The notes: generated by a model from the sequence alone, not told the origin. Positions 15,724 to 24,512 are shown, counted from the first letter of the stretch. The stretch is 37,841 bases of DNA from Verrucomicrobia bacterium UBA3761 (GCA_002371135.1 DFGB01000074.1:29400-67240), one strand, 5' to 3'. Made by a program: numbers and translations.

Positions 15724-15920
15724 CACTACCATACAATAGAAATCTCACGCAGAGCCGCAGAGTTTCCTAGGCTTTTTTGCATTTGTTACGAATCGACGAA
15801 TCAACACACTCTATTGAGCAAAAGGCAAATTCACACGCCATAAATACGATAAAACGCCAATTATATCGATAAACTCTGCGCCTCTGCGGCTCTGCGTGAG
15901 AATCCTGTTGTATGACAGTG
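15724..15920 (+). mobile_element. MITE-like element, copy B (with 9-bp target duplication)
   Basis: The left terminus is CACTACCATACAATAG and the complement of the right terminus is CACTGTCATACAACAG. Both continue into a CTCACGCAGAG arm with further CGCAGAG units that form a long hairpin. The element is flanked by perfect 9-bp direct repeats TTTTCGATT (15715-15723 and 15921-15929). Its AT-rich interior aligns with the reverse complement of copy A. The element is 197 bp long and has no ORF. It fills most of the 303-bp gap before the GH106 gene; the rest of the gap holds AATCG units and the GAGG ribosome-binding site of that gene. Confidence 0.87.
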
Positions 15921-15993
15921 TTTTCGATTTTAGCATGGAGAACAGGAGAAACAGGAGAGGAAAATCGTAAATCGAAAATAGAGGAATTGATTT

Positions 15994-18600
15994 ATGAAAA
16001 CAGCAACCGCACTCTTCGCCGCCGTTCTCGCAACCTACGCCATAGCCGGCGATGCCGGCGTCGGCACGTGGTGGCACTGGATGAACGGCCACATCACGCG
16101 CGAAGGCATCACAAAAGATCTTGAAGCGATGAAGGCCGCCGGGCTCGAGTCGGCCACGATTTTCAACGCCTACCGCCCGTTCGGCAGCCAGTTCCTGATG
16201 CCGCAGACCGCCAAGGAGAACGTCCGCGACATCGACGAAACAACCATGCCAACGGTGAAGTTCGCCTCGCCCGAATGGATGGCCCTCTTCCGTTTCGCGC
16301 TCGACGAAGCCGCGCGGCTCGGCATGACCATCGGCGCCGCCAACTGCGACGGCTGGAGCGAATCGGGCGGACCGTGGATCACGCCGGAGCTCTCCATGAA
16401 GGAACTCGTCTGGTCGACCGACGGCTCCCGGCCAATGTCCCGCGAAGGCTTTTACCGCGACATCGCCGTCGTCACAAACGGCGCGAAGGTATATCGCTTT
16501 GGATACACCACGAACGGCAAGAAGAACCACCCGGCATCGCCGGAGGGATGCGGGCTTGAATGCGACAAGATGGATTCGCGCGCCCTTGAATTCCACTTCG
16601 CGCACTATCCGCAATGGCTGCTCGACGCCGCAGGCCCCCACGTCGGCAAGACGTTCAAATACTTCCTCGTCGACTCCTGGGAATGCGGCTTCCAGACGTG
16701 GACGGAAAAATTCCCTGAAGAGTTCAAGGCCCGCCGCGGCTACGATCCGATTCCGTGGCTGCCGGCGCTCGCAGGAGATACGGTCGGCACCAAGGAGGAC
16801 TCCGCGGCATTCCGCCACGACTTCGCGCTCACCTGCTCCGACCTCGTAATCGAAAACTACTTCAAGCGTCTCGCGGAGCTCTGCCACGAGCGCGGCATGC
16901 TGCTCTTTTCAGAAGGCATCTACGGCTGGGACAACCTGCCCGCCGTCGACGTCCTCAAGACTTACAAATACTGCGACGTTCCCATGACCGAGTTCTGGGC
17001 GAAAGTCTACGCCCACACATGGCCCTACAAGATGGAATACCGCGAGCCGCTGAGGCATTTCTCGCCGCAACACGCCGCCCTTCTCTATGGCAAACCAATC
17101 GTCGCGTGCGAAGCGTACACGGGCTACGGCATCTATTCCGACTCGCCGTTCGATCTCAAACCATATGGCGACCGTGCATATGCGCACGGGCTGAACAAGA
17201 TGATCCTCCACTCTTACGTACACCAGCCGACCGATGCGGCTCCCGGCCTCACGCTCGGCATCTACGGCCAGGCGTTCAACCGCCTCAACCCGTGGTACAA
17301 TTTCTCGCAGGATTTCTGGAAGTACCACGAGCGCATACAGGAGATGCTGCAAGGCGGCGCGTTCGTCGCAGATTCTCTCGTCTACATCGGCGACGTCCTG
17401 CCGGCGTTCGAAATGAAAGACGACGAAATCGCCCGGCTCCTGCCGCCCGGCCGAACGTTTCAGTATATAAACGGGGACGTACTCCTCTCTGGTCGCGTCA
17501 AGGCGAAGGACGGTCTCATCTGGCTCGACGACGACAAATGCTACCGCGAACTGATCGTCCGCCACGATGCGCTCGATCTCGCCACCATGGAAAAACTCGC
17601 CTCGCTCCACGCCGCCGGCGCGACAATCGGCGGTGTCAAGCCGGTGCGTTCGCTCCGCCTCATGAACCGCGAGAAGGAAACAGCCAGAGTGCAAGCCCTC
17701 GCCGGCGCAATCTGGGGCGAAACGGCATTCAAGCCTTCCTGCACAGGCGTGGCCGACATCGGCTTTGCCTCTTCCGGCGACCTCGCAACGACGTGGACGC
17801 GCCACGTCCGCAAAGACGGCAAGGACATCTACTTCATCGCAAACGCGTTCGATTTCATGGAGAGAAGCCTCTCCTTGACTTTCTCCAACCGCGTGGCGAA
17901 AGAGAGCCACGCCGTCGTCTACGACCCTGAAACCGGCAAGCGATGCCGCCTCGACTGCGACGACGGCGCGACCGGCCGCTTCACGTTGCATCTGCGTCCG
18001 CGACAGGCGATTTTCCTCATATTCGGCGAAGATGCAACAAACCTCGCAGATTATGCCAATGAAGTTGCGAATCTACGCATCGCCGACACCCTCGTCTTCC
18101 GCGGCGCCGAGGGCACGATTACTTTCGAAAGCGACCCGGACATCGCCCCGCTCGAAATAGGCGAATTCCGCTCCCTCACCGAATGCGCCGACCCTGATGT
18201 GAAGTATTACTGCGGCATTCTGAGATACGACTTCACGCTCGACCTCCCGGACGCCAAAGAAGGCGGCAAACTCCTTCTCGAAATTCCGCAGTTCGGCTCC
18301 ACCGCGGAAGTCACGCTCAACGGCAAGCGCATCGGGACGATATGGGACCCCTATGCCCCGCTCGACATCACCGGCGCGGCCGTGTCTGGCGTCAATCATT
18401 TCTCGATCCGCGTCACCAACCCCTGGCGCAACAGGCTCATCGGCGACCTCTCTCAAAACCGCGGCGCCAAGCAATCTTTCACCACTTCGCCCGGCATAGA
18501 CAAATACGATATGAAGCCATACATCTCGCTGAAGAGCGACCTCATCCCGACCGGCATCTCCCGGCCGATCTCGGTGAAAGTGTCGAGGGCCGAGGATTGA
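15994..18600 (+). CDS. Secreted glycoside hydrolase family 106-type alpha-L-rhamnosidase
   Basis: A 868-residue protein with signal peptide MKTATALFAAVLATYAIAG. The start of the mature part, GTWWHWMNGHITREGITKDL followed by EAMKAAGLESATIF, is the hallmark of GH106, as is AARLGMTIGAANCDGWSESGGPWITPELSMK near residues 107-137. Downstream catalytic-domain segments include LFSEGIYGWDN, ACEAYTGYG and LILHSYVHQP-type sequence (MILHSYVHQP). The C-terminus is a beta-sandwich (AEVTLNGKRIGTIWDPYAPLD; IRVTNPWRNRLIGDL). GH106 enzymes remove terminal alpha-L-rhamnose, often from rhamnogalacturonan. It is convergent with a PL11 lyase gene, supporting RG-I as substrate. Length is typical (800-1100 aa). GAGG lies before the ATG. 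Confidence 0.9.
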   Translation: MKTATALFAAVLATYAIAGDAGVGTWWHWMNGHITREGITKDLEAMKAAGLESATIFNAYRPFGSQFLMPQTAKENVRDIDETTMPTVKFASPEWMALFRFALDEAARLGMTIGAANCDGWSESGGPWITPELSMKELVWSTDGSRPMSREGFYRDIAVVTNGAKVYRFGYTTNGKKNHPASPEGCGLECDKMDSRALEFHFAHYPQWLLDAAGPHVGKTFKYFLVDSWECGFQTWTEKFPEEFKARRGYDPIPWLPALAGDTVGTKEDSAAFRHDFALTCSDLVIENYFKRLAELCHERGMLLFSEGIYGWDNLPAVDVLKTYKYCDVPMTEFWAKVYAHTWPYKMEYREPLRHFSPQHAALLYGKPIVACEAYTGYGIYSDSPFDLKPYGDRAYAHGLNKMILHSYVHQPTDAAPGLTLGIYGQAFNRLNPWYNFSQDFWKYHERIQEMLQGGAFVADSLVYIGDVLPAFEMKDDEIARLLPPGRTFQYINGDVLLSGRVKAKDGLIWLDDDKCYRELIVRHDALDLATMEKLASLHAAGATIGGVKPVRSLRLMNREKETARVQALAGAIWGETAFKPSCTGVADIGFASSGDLATTWTRHVRKDGKDIYFIANAFDFMERSLSLTFSNRVAKESHAVVYDPETGKRCRLDCDDGATGRFTLHLRPRQAIFLIFGEDATNLADYANEVANLRIADTLVFRGAEGTITFESDPDIAPLEIGEFRSLTECADPDVKYYCGILRYDFTLDLPDAKEGGKLLLEIPQFGSTAEVTLNGKRIGTIWDPYAPLDITGAAVSGVNHFSIRVTNPWRNRLIGDLSQNRGAKQSFTTSPGIDKYDMKPYISLKSDLIPTGISRPISVKVSRAED

Positions 18601-18649
18601 GGGCGGCGATTCTCTAGAGCTTCTAGAACCTCCAGCCCCTCATCCCGCT

Positions 18650-20590
18650 CTACTCGAGCTCTGTTCCGCGGAAGCGGATTGAGTGGCCGAGCAAGTCCGG
18701 CCCGAAGTAGAAACCGGGGTTAGGCGGCTGGTTGTAGCAGCCGTTTTCATGCGCAATGGAAATGCGGTAGACGGGATCTTCAAGGAACGTCCAGAAACGG
18801 TAAGCGGTCGGATGCGGCGAGAGGTAGATGCGCAGCGCCGTGCCGTCGATTGTCGGGTAGACGATCTCTTCCCGCCAGTCGCCCAGAATATCGCCGACGA
18901 GACACGGGACGTCCTTTGTTCCGTTGATGGGCTTGACGCCTTCGAACTCGGCTATCGTCGTGCTCGCCTTGGCGGAAATCGAATACGAGAGCACCTTGCA
19001 ATTCGTCACGAACGATCTCTCAAGGGTGCCGGTCCACCACGCAAGCATGGAGAATGCGAGGCCTTGGTATTGCTTTTTCGCATCGAACGGGACGATGCTC
19101 TCGCCATTGCAGTCGAACATGCCAAGCCCCGCGACAGCCCACATTTCACAGCCGAAGTTTTCGCCAGAGACGTCACCGGCGACGGCGCGTCCCGTATCCT
19201 GGCCTGCCGTCTTGCGCCAAAGTATGCCGCCGTCGGCTATGTCGAAGAGTGCGCAACCGTAGGGGCTTGATTCGAGACAGACGAAATTCTGGAGACCCTT
19301 GCGTCGCGGATCGGCCTGGACGAGCTGTTGCGCGTCGCCGTGGCCAAGACGCGTCGTGAAAAGCGGCGTGCCGTCGTGGTCGACCGCCATCGAGCCGTAG
19401 ATGATTTCATCCTTGCCGTCGAAGTCGGCGTCTGCGACGCGTAGCGAATGGAAACCTTGCCCCTGGTAGTAGGTGGAAATGGCGACGTTCGTGGTATCGA
19501 AAAGCCAGCGCGTGCGCAGGTTCTCGCCGTCCCAGTCCCACGCCGTCAGGGCGGTGCGCTTGTATATGCCGCGGCAGGCGACGCAGGAGAGGCGTTCGCC
19601 GTCGAGGTAGGCTGGGGTCGTCAGCAGGCGCTCTACGCGCCCGCCGTATTCATCGCCCCAGCCGCGCTCGCGGGATGCTTTCCATTCGTCGACCGGCCCG
19701 CGGACCGGGTGGTAGCCGGTCGTGGCGAGCGCCTCGCCGGTGAGGCCGTCGAAGACGGTAATGTACTCCGGGCCATCCAGGACCTGGCCGTTGGCGTTGC
19801 GCCAGTCCGCCTCCGCATCGCCTATGACATTCCCCTTGCCGTCTACAGTGCCGTCGCCCGTCTTGACAATCATCTCGGCGCGACCGTCGCCGTCGAAATC
19901 CCCTACGGCAAAATCGGAACAATGCTCGCCCGCGAGGATGTTGCGTCCCATTGCGATGCGCCAGAGCGACGTGCCGTCGAGTTTGAGGCACTCGTAGTAT
20001 TGCTGGCCGTTGTACGACCAGAAATTGCCCATGATGGAAGGATTCCACTTGAGGAAAATCTCGAACTCGCCGTCGCCGTCGACGTCGCCGATGGAGCAGT
20101 CTCCGGGAGAGTATGAGTAGGCGTTGCCGTCCGGCGTCGCATCGTCCGGCGGCGCGGCAGGCAAGGGAATTTCGATATATCCGATTGTAGTGTGGCTTGT
20201 CGTAGCGGCAAGCAAGGCGCCACCGGAATAAAGCGCGTAGGAATGCGGTTTGGCGGCATCGACCGCCACATCATCGAATTGCGTGGAGGCGGAGAGATTC
20301 GCCGCGACGAGGGCGCCGTCGCGATAGAGATCGAATGCGATGTCGTCCGGGTCTGACGAAAGATAGCGCCAAGAGACGGTGACCGTGTCCGCCGCGCTGC
20401 GCCACGCCACGAGGCCGAGGCCGAGGCGTTCGCGCTTGAGCCGCGAGTAGTCGTAGGCGGTCGTCTGCGCCGGGAATGCGAGCACCTCTTCCGCTTCTCC
20501 ATCGGCTTCAAGGGCGACGAGTTGCGGCGAGGGCCCTGCGACGGCGGAGAGTGCGCATGCGGCAAAAATAATGGCGAGCGGTCGCTTCAT
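18650..20590 (-). CDS. Secreted rhamnogalacturonan lyase, polysaccharide lyase family 11
   Basis: A 646-residue enzyme with signal peptide (MKRPLAIIFAACALSAVAG). PL11 signatures run through the protein: RLGLGLVAWRSA with VSWRYLSSDPDDIAFDLYRDG (N-terminal beta domain, about residues 55-95), then beta-propeller blades with Ca-binding DxDxDG-type motifs (IGDVDGDGEFEIFLKW; VGDFDGDGRAEMIVKTGDG; ADADFDGKDEIIYG) and the C-terminal PCLVGDILGDWREEIVYP. PL11 cleaves the GalA-Rha backbone of rhamnogalacturonan-I by beta-elimination. I chose ATG 20590; an in-frame GTG at 20599 overlaps the upstream stop (GTGA) and is an alternative. It is the last gene of a three-gene secreted-protein operon. Confidence 0.92.
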   Translation of the reverse strand: MKRPLAIIFAACALSAVAGPSPQLVALEADGEAEEVLAFPAQTTAYDYSRLKRERLGLGLVAWRSAADTVTVSWRYLSSDPDDIAFDLYRDGALVAANLSASTQFDDVAVDAAKPHSYALYSGGALLAATTSHTTIGYIEIPLPAAPPDDATPDGNAYSYSPGDCSIGDVDGDGEFEIFLKWNPSIMGNFWSYNGQQYYECLKLDGTSLWRIAMGRNILAGEHCSDFAVGDFDGDGRAEMIVKTGDGTVDGKGNVIGDAEADWRNANGQVLDGPEYITVFDGLTGEALATTGYHPVRGPVDEWKASRERGWGDEYGGRVERLLTTPAYLDGERLSCVACRGIYKRTALTAWDWDGENLRTRWLFDTTNVAISTYYQGQGFHSLRVADADFDGKDEIIYGSMAVDHDGTPLFTTRLGHGDAQQLVQADPRRKGLQNFVCLESSPYGCALFDIADGGILWRKTAGQDTGRAVAGDVSGENFGCEMWAVAGLGMFDCNGESIVPFDAKKQYQGLAFSMLAWWTGTLERSFVTNCKVLSYSISAKASTTIAEFEGVKPINGTKDVPCLVGDILGDWREEIVYPTIDGTALRIYLSPHPTAYRFWTFLEDPVYRISIAHENGCYNQPPNPGFYFGPDLLGHSIRFRGTELE

Positions 20591-20595
20591 GTCTC

Positions 20596-21735
20596 TCACC
20601 TCACGAATAAGAAAAAGCCGTCGAACACGACTCGCCAGCCATCCCAGCCGTCGAGCGTTTCGCTTTGCAGCGAAAGCCTAGGCGAGAGCCATTCAAGCGC
20701 CGGGGCGAGCGAGAACCATCCGCCGGAAATCGCGACCACGCCGCCTTGGCCGTCGGGGTGGTGGATGCTTGCATCGGGGCTTCGGGCGAAATAGACCCCG
20801 CCGCGTCCAGAAAGCGCGAAATCGGCCCCGTAGGTATCATCTGGATTGCCGGCGATGGCGTATGCCGTGTTCGGGCCGCTCCCGGCGTAGTTCTGCACGA
20901 GCGTTCCGCGCGAAGAAACCCTCGCCCTGCCGCCAAAACCACCGACGGCGAACACTACCGGATCGTCAAGCGCAGTCTCCAGCCGCGCATTTTCGCATAT
21001 ATCGACCGCACCCGCGCCATGGACCTGCACCACGCGGCCGGCGGCGCGCACGTCCGCCCCGTCGGCAAAGACGAGGACGCCGTCGAGCACGTAGAAACCA
21101 TATTGCGAACACGTCAAAGCGCCGTTCGAGACTACGAGCCCGCCGTCGCCGACATTGAACGCCCACCGCGACGCGAATGAAAGCGTATTGCCGCCCAGGT
21201 CGAGAGCGAGCGCCGCGCCCGGCGGGATGTCGATGCGAAAGCGTGCGGCGTAGTCGCGCAGGAGAGCCACCTCGCCGGCGCCCTCCGCCGCCTTGAAGGC
21301 GCCGGCGAGCGTTGCAAAAGTCCTGCCGCCTACGGCCACGACATCGGTTGGCAGCGCGTAGAGGCCGTCCGGCTCGACGACCGCCGCGTAGCCCGCGAGC
21401 GCCGTGCCGCCGACGATGAGATTGAGCGGCCCCTCTTGAAACGCGCCCTCGGCGAGCGGCACAAGAAGACCGTCCTGAGGGAGTGCGTCGATGATGATGG
21501 TCGGCGTGCCGTCGAGCGTGATGCTGCGCGCGCTGATGCCGATGCCGACCAGATTCAAAGTCGTCCCGCCGGTGAGCGTGATATCATCGAGCACGGCGCC
21601 GTCGTCGAACGCCATCGCATCATCCTCGCCGCTCCACGCCGCCGTGCGCAAGCCAAGCGGCATCGCGGCAAGCTCCAACGCCGCAAACAAGCCCGCGATA
21701 AGAGACATGGCTTTCATATGCGGCACATCGCTCAT
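20596..21735 (-). CDS. Secreted beta-helix-like protein, function unknown
   Basis: A 379-residue protein with an N-terminal hydrophobic signal (MKAMSLIAGLFAALELAAM after six leading residues). The body shows beta-helix character: TLNLVGIGISARSITLDG, ALALDLGGNTLSFASRWAFN, GDGGLVVSNGALTCSQYGFYV and GGVVAISGGWFSLAPALEWL. It resembles in style the central part of the 1038-aa protein (VTLDLNGKNVTAT). No catalytic residues are recognised. ATG 21735 lies one base past the stop of the upstream BspA gene and has AAGGA about 9 nt before it; a longer open frame upstream is shadow. It is co-transcribed with the PL11 lyase, so a surface or pectin-binding role is possible. Confidence 0.75.
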   Translation of the reverse strand: MSDVPHMKAMSLIAGLFAALELAAMPLGLRTAAWSGEDDAMAFDDGAVLDDITLTGGTTLNLVGIGISARSITLDGTPTIIIDALPQDGLLVPLAEGAFQEGPLNLIVGGTALAGYAAVVEPDGLYALPTDVVAVGGRTFATLAGAFKAAEGAGEVALLRDYAARFRIDIPPGAALALDLGGNTLSFASRWAFNVGDGGLVVSNGALTCSQYGFYVLDGVLVFADGADVRAAGRVVQVHGAGAVDICENARLETALDDPVVFAVGGFGGRARVSSRGTLVQNYAGSGPNTAYAIAGNPDDTYGADFALSGRGGVYFARSPDASIHHPDGQGGVVAISGGWFSLAPALEWLSPRLSLQSETLDGWDGWRVVFDGFFLFVR

Positions 21736-21736
21736 A

Positions 21737-23095
21737 TTACAATCCTTGCAGCTTCCTGCGGGAAACGAGGAAGCGGTTTTCGCCGGTGCGGGTGAGCGTG
21801 ACGAGGTTGATTGAGTTCGCCGGTATCGAAAGCGGCTTCGAGCCGTAGAACGTCTCATACGCATACCCGGCGGGCAAGGAAAGCGTGACGTCGGCGGCGG
21901 AGGCGTTTTCCACTCGCACGACTGCGTCGTACACCTTGCCATCCTTGAGTACGAAGGCGTCGAGCGCCGTATCGCCGTAGACGGTGATACTCGCAACCGC
22001 CATGTCGGCGATGGCCGCAGCGAGGTCGTAGGAAGAGTCCGCCTTGACGCTGAACAGCTTCGCCCACAGACCGGAACAGTGGTTGAACGTCTCGCTCGTG
22101 ATGCCGCTCACGCCGGAAGGCAGCGTGATGTCGGTCAGGCGCGAGCAGTCTTTGAACGCCCCGTCTTCAATGACGCTCACGCTGTCCGCAACGACTAGCG
22201 TCTTGAGATTGACTAGCCCCGCGAGCGCGGTCGCACCTAGCGTCGTGCCGCTGACGATTGTGAGCGACTCGAGCGAAGACGCCGCTGCGGGGAAGACGTT
22301 CGTCACGCCGGCGGCTATTACGCATTCAGGAACCGTCAATTCGCGGACTGGAGAATCCCTGAATGCGTTTTCGCCTATCCACGTCACGCTCGCCGGGATG
22401 ACGACGCGCACAAGCTTCGTATCGCCCGCGAACATCTCCTTGCTTATCGATTTTGCGCCTTCGCGGAAAACTGCGTTCGTGAGCGACGTACAACGCGAAA
22501 TCTGGACGTAATCGTTGTTGCCGGAATAATACCCCGACCCGAATGTTATTTCCTTCAATGCCGTACAATCGCGGAAAACGCCGTCGCGAAGCCGGACGAC
22601 CGAATCCGGCAACGTCACGCTTTCGAGCGAACGGCATTGCTGAAACGCGCGGCTCGGGAGTTCCGTCACGCCCGGAGGAATCGCAATCTCCTTCAATCCC
22701 GAGCCGTAGAATGCATATTTTCCGATGCTCGCCACTGCGGCCGGTATGTCCAGATGCACAAGCGAAGAACAGCCGTAGAAAGCGTAGCCATGGATGCTCG
22801 TGATGCTTTTCGGAAGCGTCGCGGATTTGAGCCGCGAGCAGTTGTAAAAGGCGTATCCGCCGACCGAGAATACAGCGTACGTGTTGCCGTTGAGCGTGAA
22901 CGACTCCGGAATCGCCAATTCCTCGACCGATGTGGCGATGGCGGGGGCGGTCGAATCGGTCCCGACCTCGACGGCTATCGTCTCTGGGCCGGTGCTGCGT
23001 ATAGTGTACGTGACGCCATCGTAGACGACGGTATCGGCCAACGCACCCGCCAATACGGCGAACATCGTCACAATGGCAAGTATAAAGTGTTTCAT
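21737..23095 (-). CDS. BspA-type leucine-rich-repeat secreted protein
   Basis: A 452-residue protein with signal peptide (MKHFILAIVTMFAVLAGALA) followed by a series of BspA/LRR_5 repeats of about 23 residues: YAFYNCSRLKSATLPKSITS, YAFYGCSSLVHLDIPAAVAS, RAFQQCRSLESVTLPDSVV, GVFRDCTALKEITFGSG, NAFRDSPVRELTVPECV and GAFKDCSRLTDITLPSGVSG. Two repeats are degenerate around residues 255-300. A non-repeat C-terminal part of about 100 residues follows. BspA-like proteins are surface-exposed and bind host proteins or other cells, and are very common in gut and oral anaerobes. GGAG lies 5 nt before ATG 23095. It heads the operon with the beta-helix protein and PL11 lyase. Confidence 0.9.
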   Translation of the reverse strand: MKHFILAIVTMFAVLAGALADTVVYDGVTYTIRSTGPETIAVEVGTDSTAPAIATSVEELAIPESFTLNGNTYAVFSVGGYAFYNCSRLKSATLPKSITSIHGYAFYGCSSLVHLDIPAAVASIGKYAFYGSGLKEIAIPPGVTELPSRAFQQCRSLESVTLPDSVVRLRDGVFRDCTALKEITFGSGYYSGNNDYVQISRCTSLTNAVFREGAKSISKEMFAGDTKLVRVVIPASVTWIGENAFRDSPVRELTVPECVIAAGVTNVFPAAASSLESLTIVSGTTLGATALAGLVNLKTLVVADSVSVIEDGAFKDCSRLTDITLPSGVSGITSETFNHCSGLWAKLFSVKADSSYDLAAAIADMAVASITVYGDTALDAFVLKDGKVYDAVVRVENASAADVTLSLPAGYAYETFYGSKPLSIPANSINLVTLTRTGENRFLVSRRKLQGL

Positions 23096-23158
23096 TTCTG
23101 CTCCAGTTTATGCCAATATTCTACCAAAAACCCCGCCCCCCGCGCAAGAGGCCCTATT

Positions 23159-23255
23159 AATGTTGCCAATGTGAAAATGTTGCCAGCACCAATACCCAGT
23201 ACCAATTGGAAATTGGCAACATTGGTACTGGCAACACTTACGCATTGGCAACATT
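23159..23255. repeat. Palindromic repeat built from GTTGCCAATG units
   Basis: AATGTTGCCAATG (23159-23171) is mirrored exactly by CATTGGCAACATT (23243-23255). The arms continue inward for almost 50 bp with matching GTTGCCAG...CCAAT units against ATTGG...TGGCAAC, leaving virtually no loop. It would form a long cruciform or hairpin. It lies in the 270-bp gap between the BspA gene (which starts at 23095) and the HNH gene (which ends at 23367). No ORF is present. Confidence 0.88.
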
Positions 23256-23323
23256 CCCCTGCCCTGGCCTGTGTACGAAATTTCGCCACCTTGACTTTTC
23301 CGCTCTTCGCACATTTTGGTGGA

Positions 23324-23357
23324 AATCGCAAATCGCAAATCGAAAAATCGTAAATTT
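23324..23357. repeat. AATCGCA/AATCGAA heptamer tract
   Basis: Tandem heptamers AATCGCA, AATCGCA, AATCGAA and a partial unit, ending TCGTAAATTT. The last 20 bp are a perfect inverted copy of 15689-15708. It ends 9 bp before the stop codon of the HNH gene. Confidence 0.8.
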
Positions 23358-23366
23358 CTATCATGT

Positions 23367-24497
23367 CTACCATTTAGCGCCTTTGATAGCGTTGTCGCGG
23401 CGGCAGAGCATTTGCAGGTTCTCCAGCACCGTCTTGCCGCCTTGCGACCACGGGAGGATGTGGTCGCCTTCCATCTCCTCGAACTCGAAATGCTCTTTGC
23501 AAACGGGGCAGATGCCGCGCTGGCGTTCGTAGGCGATGCGCTTGTCGTCGTCGTCGAACGCCCGCAAGTTGAGCCTTTCGCCCCGCGTCCTGCCGGACAG
23601 CAGGAATTCGTAGATCCCCTTCTTCGCCTGCACTTCCTTGTCCGCCATCAATTCGCCGACTTCCTTTTCCAGCACCAGCGGATTGAACGGCTTGGCGGAA
23701 TATTCCTTGTAAAGGCGTCCCCACTCGAGGCCCTTCATCTCCTTGCGGTACTTGGGGAAGAGGGTCTCGATCCAGTTGACCACCTTCTGGAAATGCAGCC
23801 ACAACTCCGTCGCCTCCGCGTCGCCCTGGCGCATCGCCATGAACGACTCGATCGCCTTGTCCTTGCCCGAATCTATGAACCATTCGATGGCCGTCTCCAG
23901 ATACTCCTGGCGGTCGGCGCTGCCGTTCAGGTATTTCGACCCGATCTTTTGCGCGACGCAGCCGGATTTCGAGAAATAGCGCTTGGCGTCGGCGACCCAC
24001 GGTCCGGAGTAGACGGCGTTGCGCATTTCCTGGTTCGTGAGTTTGAGCCCTGCGATGTTGATGACCTTGAACCAGTCTATCTTCTCCGACTCCGTCCCCC
24101 TGCAAAAATACACCATCAATTCGTAGTCGAGGAATTTATTCTGGATGTCGGCCGGCAGGCGATGGAAATACTTCGACCCCAAGCCGTCGACGGCCCCCAT
24201 TTCGCCCCAGGCAAAATCGCCAATGAAATATTGGCATATCGAGATCGTCCTCTGCTGGCCGTCCATTACTTCAAACGTGCCATCGTCCTTTTCGATCCAA
24301 TACATCACATTCAAAGGGAAATTGCGCATCACAGTGGAAATCACGGCGTCGCGCTCTTTCTCCTTGTAGACGAACTCGCGCTGGTAGGGAGGACGTACAT
24401 CGAGCCGCCCGTCATAGGCCCGCACGCCGGCCTCCACATCGTCGACGTATCCCTCGACTAGCTCGCGTATTGTAATCTTGTGCAATTTTATATCCAT
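23367..24497 (-). CDS. DUF262 (GmrSD N-terminal-type) protein with C-terminal HNH nuclease
   Basis: A 376-residue probable restriction endonuclease. The N-terminal DUF262 domain (residues about 5-220) has PPYQREFVYKEKERDAVIST and the family hallmark VMDGQQRTISICQYF near residue 80; in characterised relatives (GmrS, BrxU) this fold binds and hydrolyses NTP. The C-terminal HNH domain (about 325-376) has CPVCKEHFEFEEMEGDHILP followed by WSQGGKTVLENLQMLC and RRDN, with the catalytic DH and the trailing Asn expected of HNH nucleases. It starts 15 bp after the stop of an M.EcoRI-like methyltransferase gene, forming a two-gene unit. Base composition is visibly more AT-rich than the flanking glycan genes, suggesting acquisition. 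A defence role is inferred from domains and pairing. Confidence 0.85.
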   Translation of the reverse strand: MDIKLHKITIRELVEGYVDDVEAGVRAYDGRLDVRPPYQREFVYKEKERDAVISTVMRNFPLNVMYWIEKDDGTFEVMDGQQRTISICQYFIGDFAWGEMGAVDGLGSKYFHRLPADIQNKFLDYELMVYFCRGTESEKIDWFKVINIAGLKLTNQEMRNAVYSGPWVADAKRYFSKSGCVAQKIGSKYLNGSADRQEYLETAIEWFIDSGKDKAIESFMAMRQGDAEATELWLHFQKVVNWIETLFPKYRKEMKGLEWGRLYKEYSAKPFNPLVLEKEVGELMADKEVQAKKGIYEFLLSGRTRGERLNLRAFDDDDKRIAYERQRGICPVCKEHFEFEEMEGDHILPWSQGGKTVLENLQMLCRRDNAIKGAKW

Positions 24498-24512
24498 GTT
24501 CTTCGCTCCTTC

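Noticed and set aside
18601..18649. Terminator between the convergent GH106 and PL11 genes
   Set aside because: Only short TCTAGA palindromes occur; no stable stem with a T-tract was found.
21736..21996. N-terminal extension of the beta-helix protein to 21996
   Set aside because: The added residues are Arg/Ser/Pro shadow of the BspA gene; ATG 21735 has AAGGA and a signal peptide follows.
23316..24461. 381-codon plus-strand ORF opposite the DUF262-HNH gene
   Set aside because: Antisense shadow; the minus-strand protein has DGQQR and HNH motifs.
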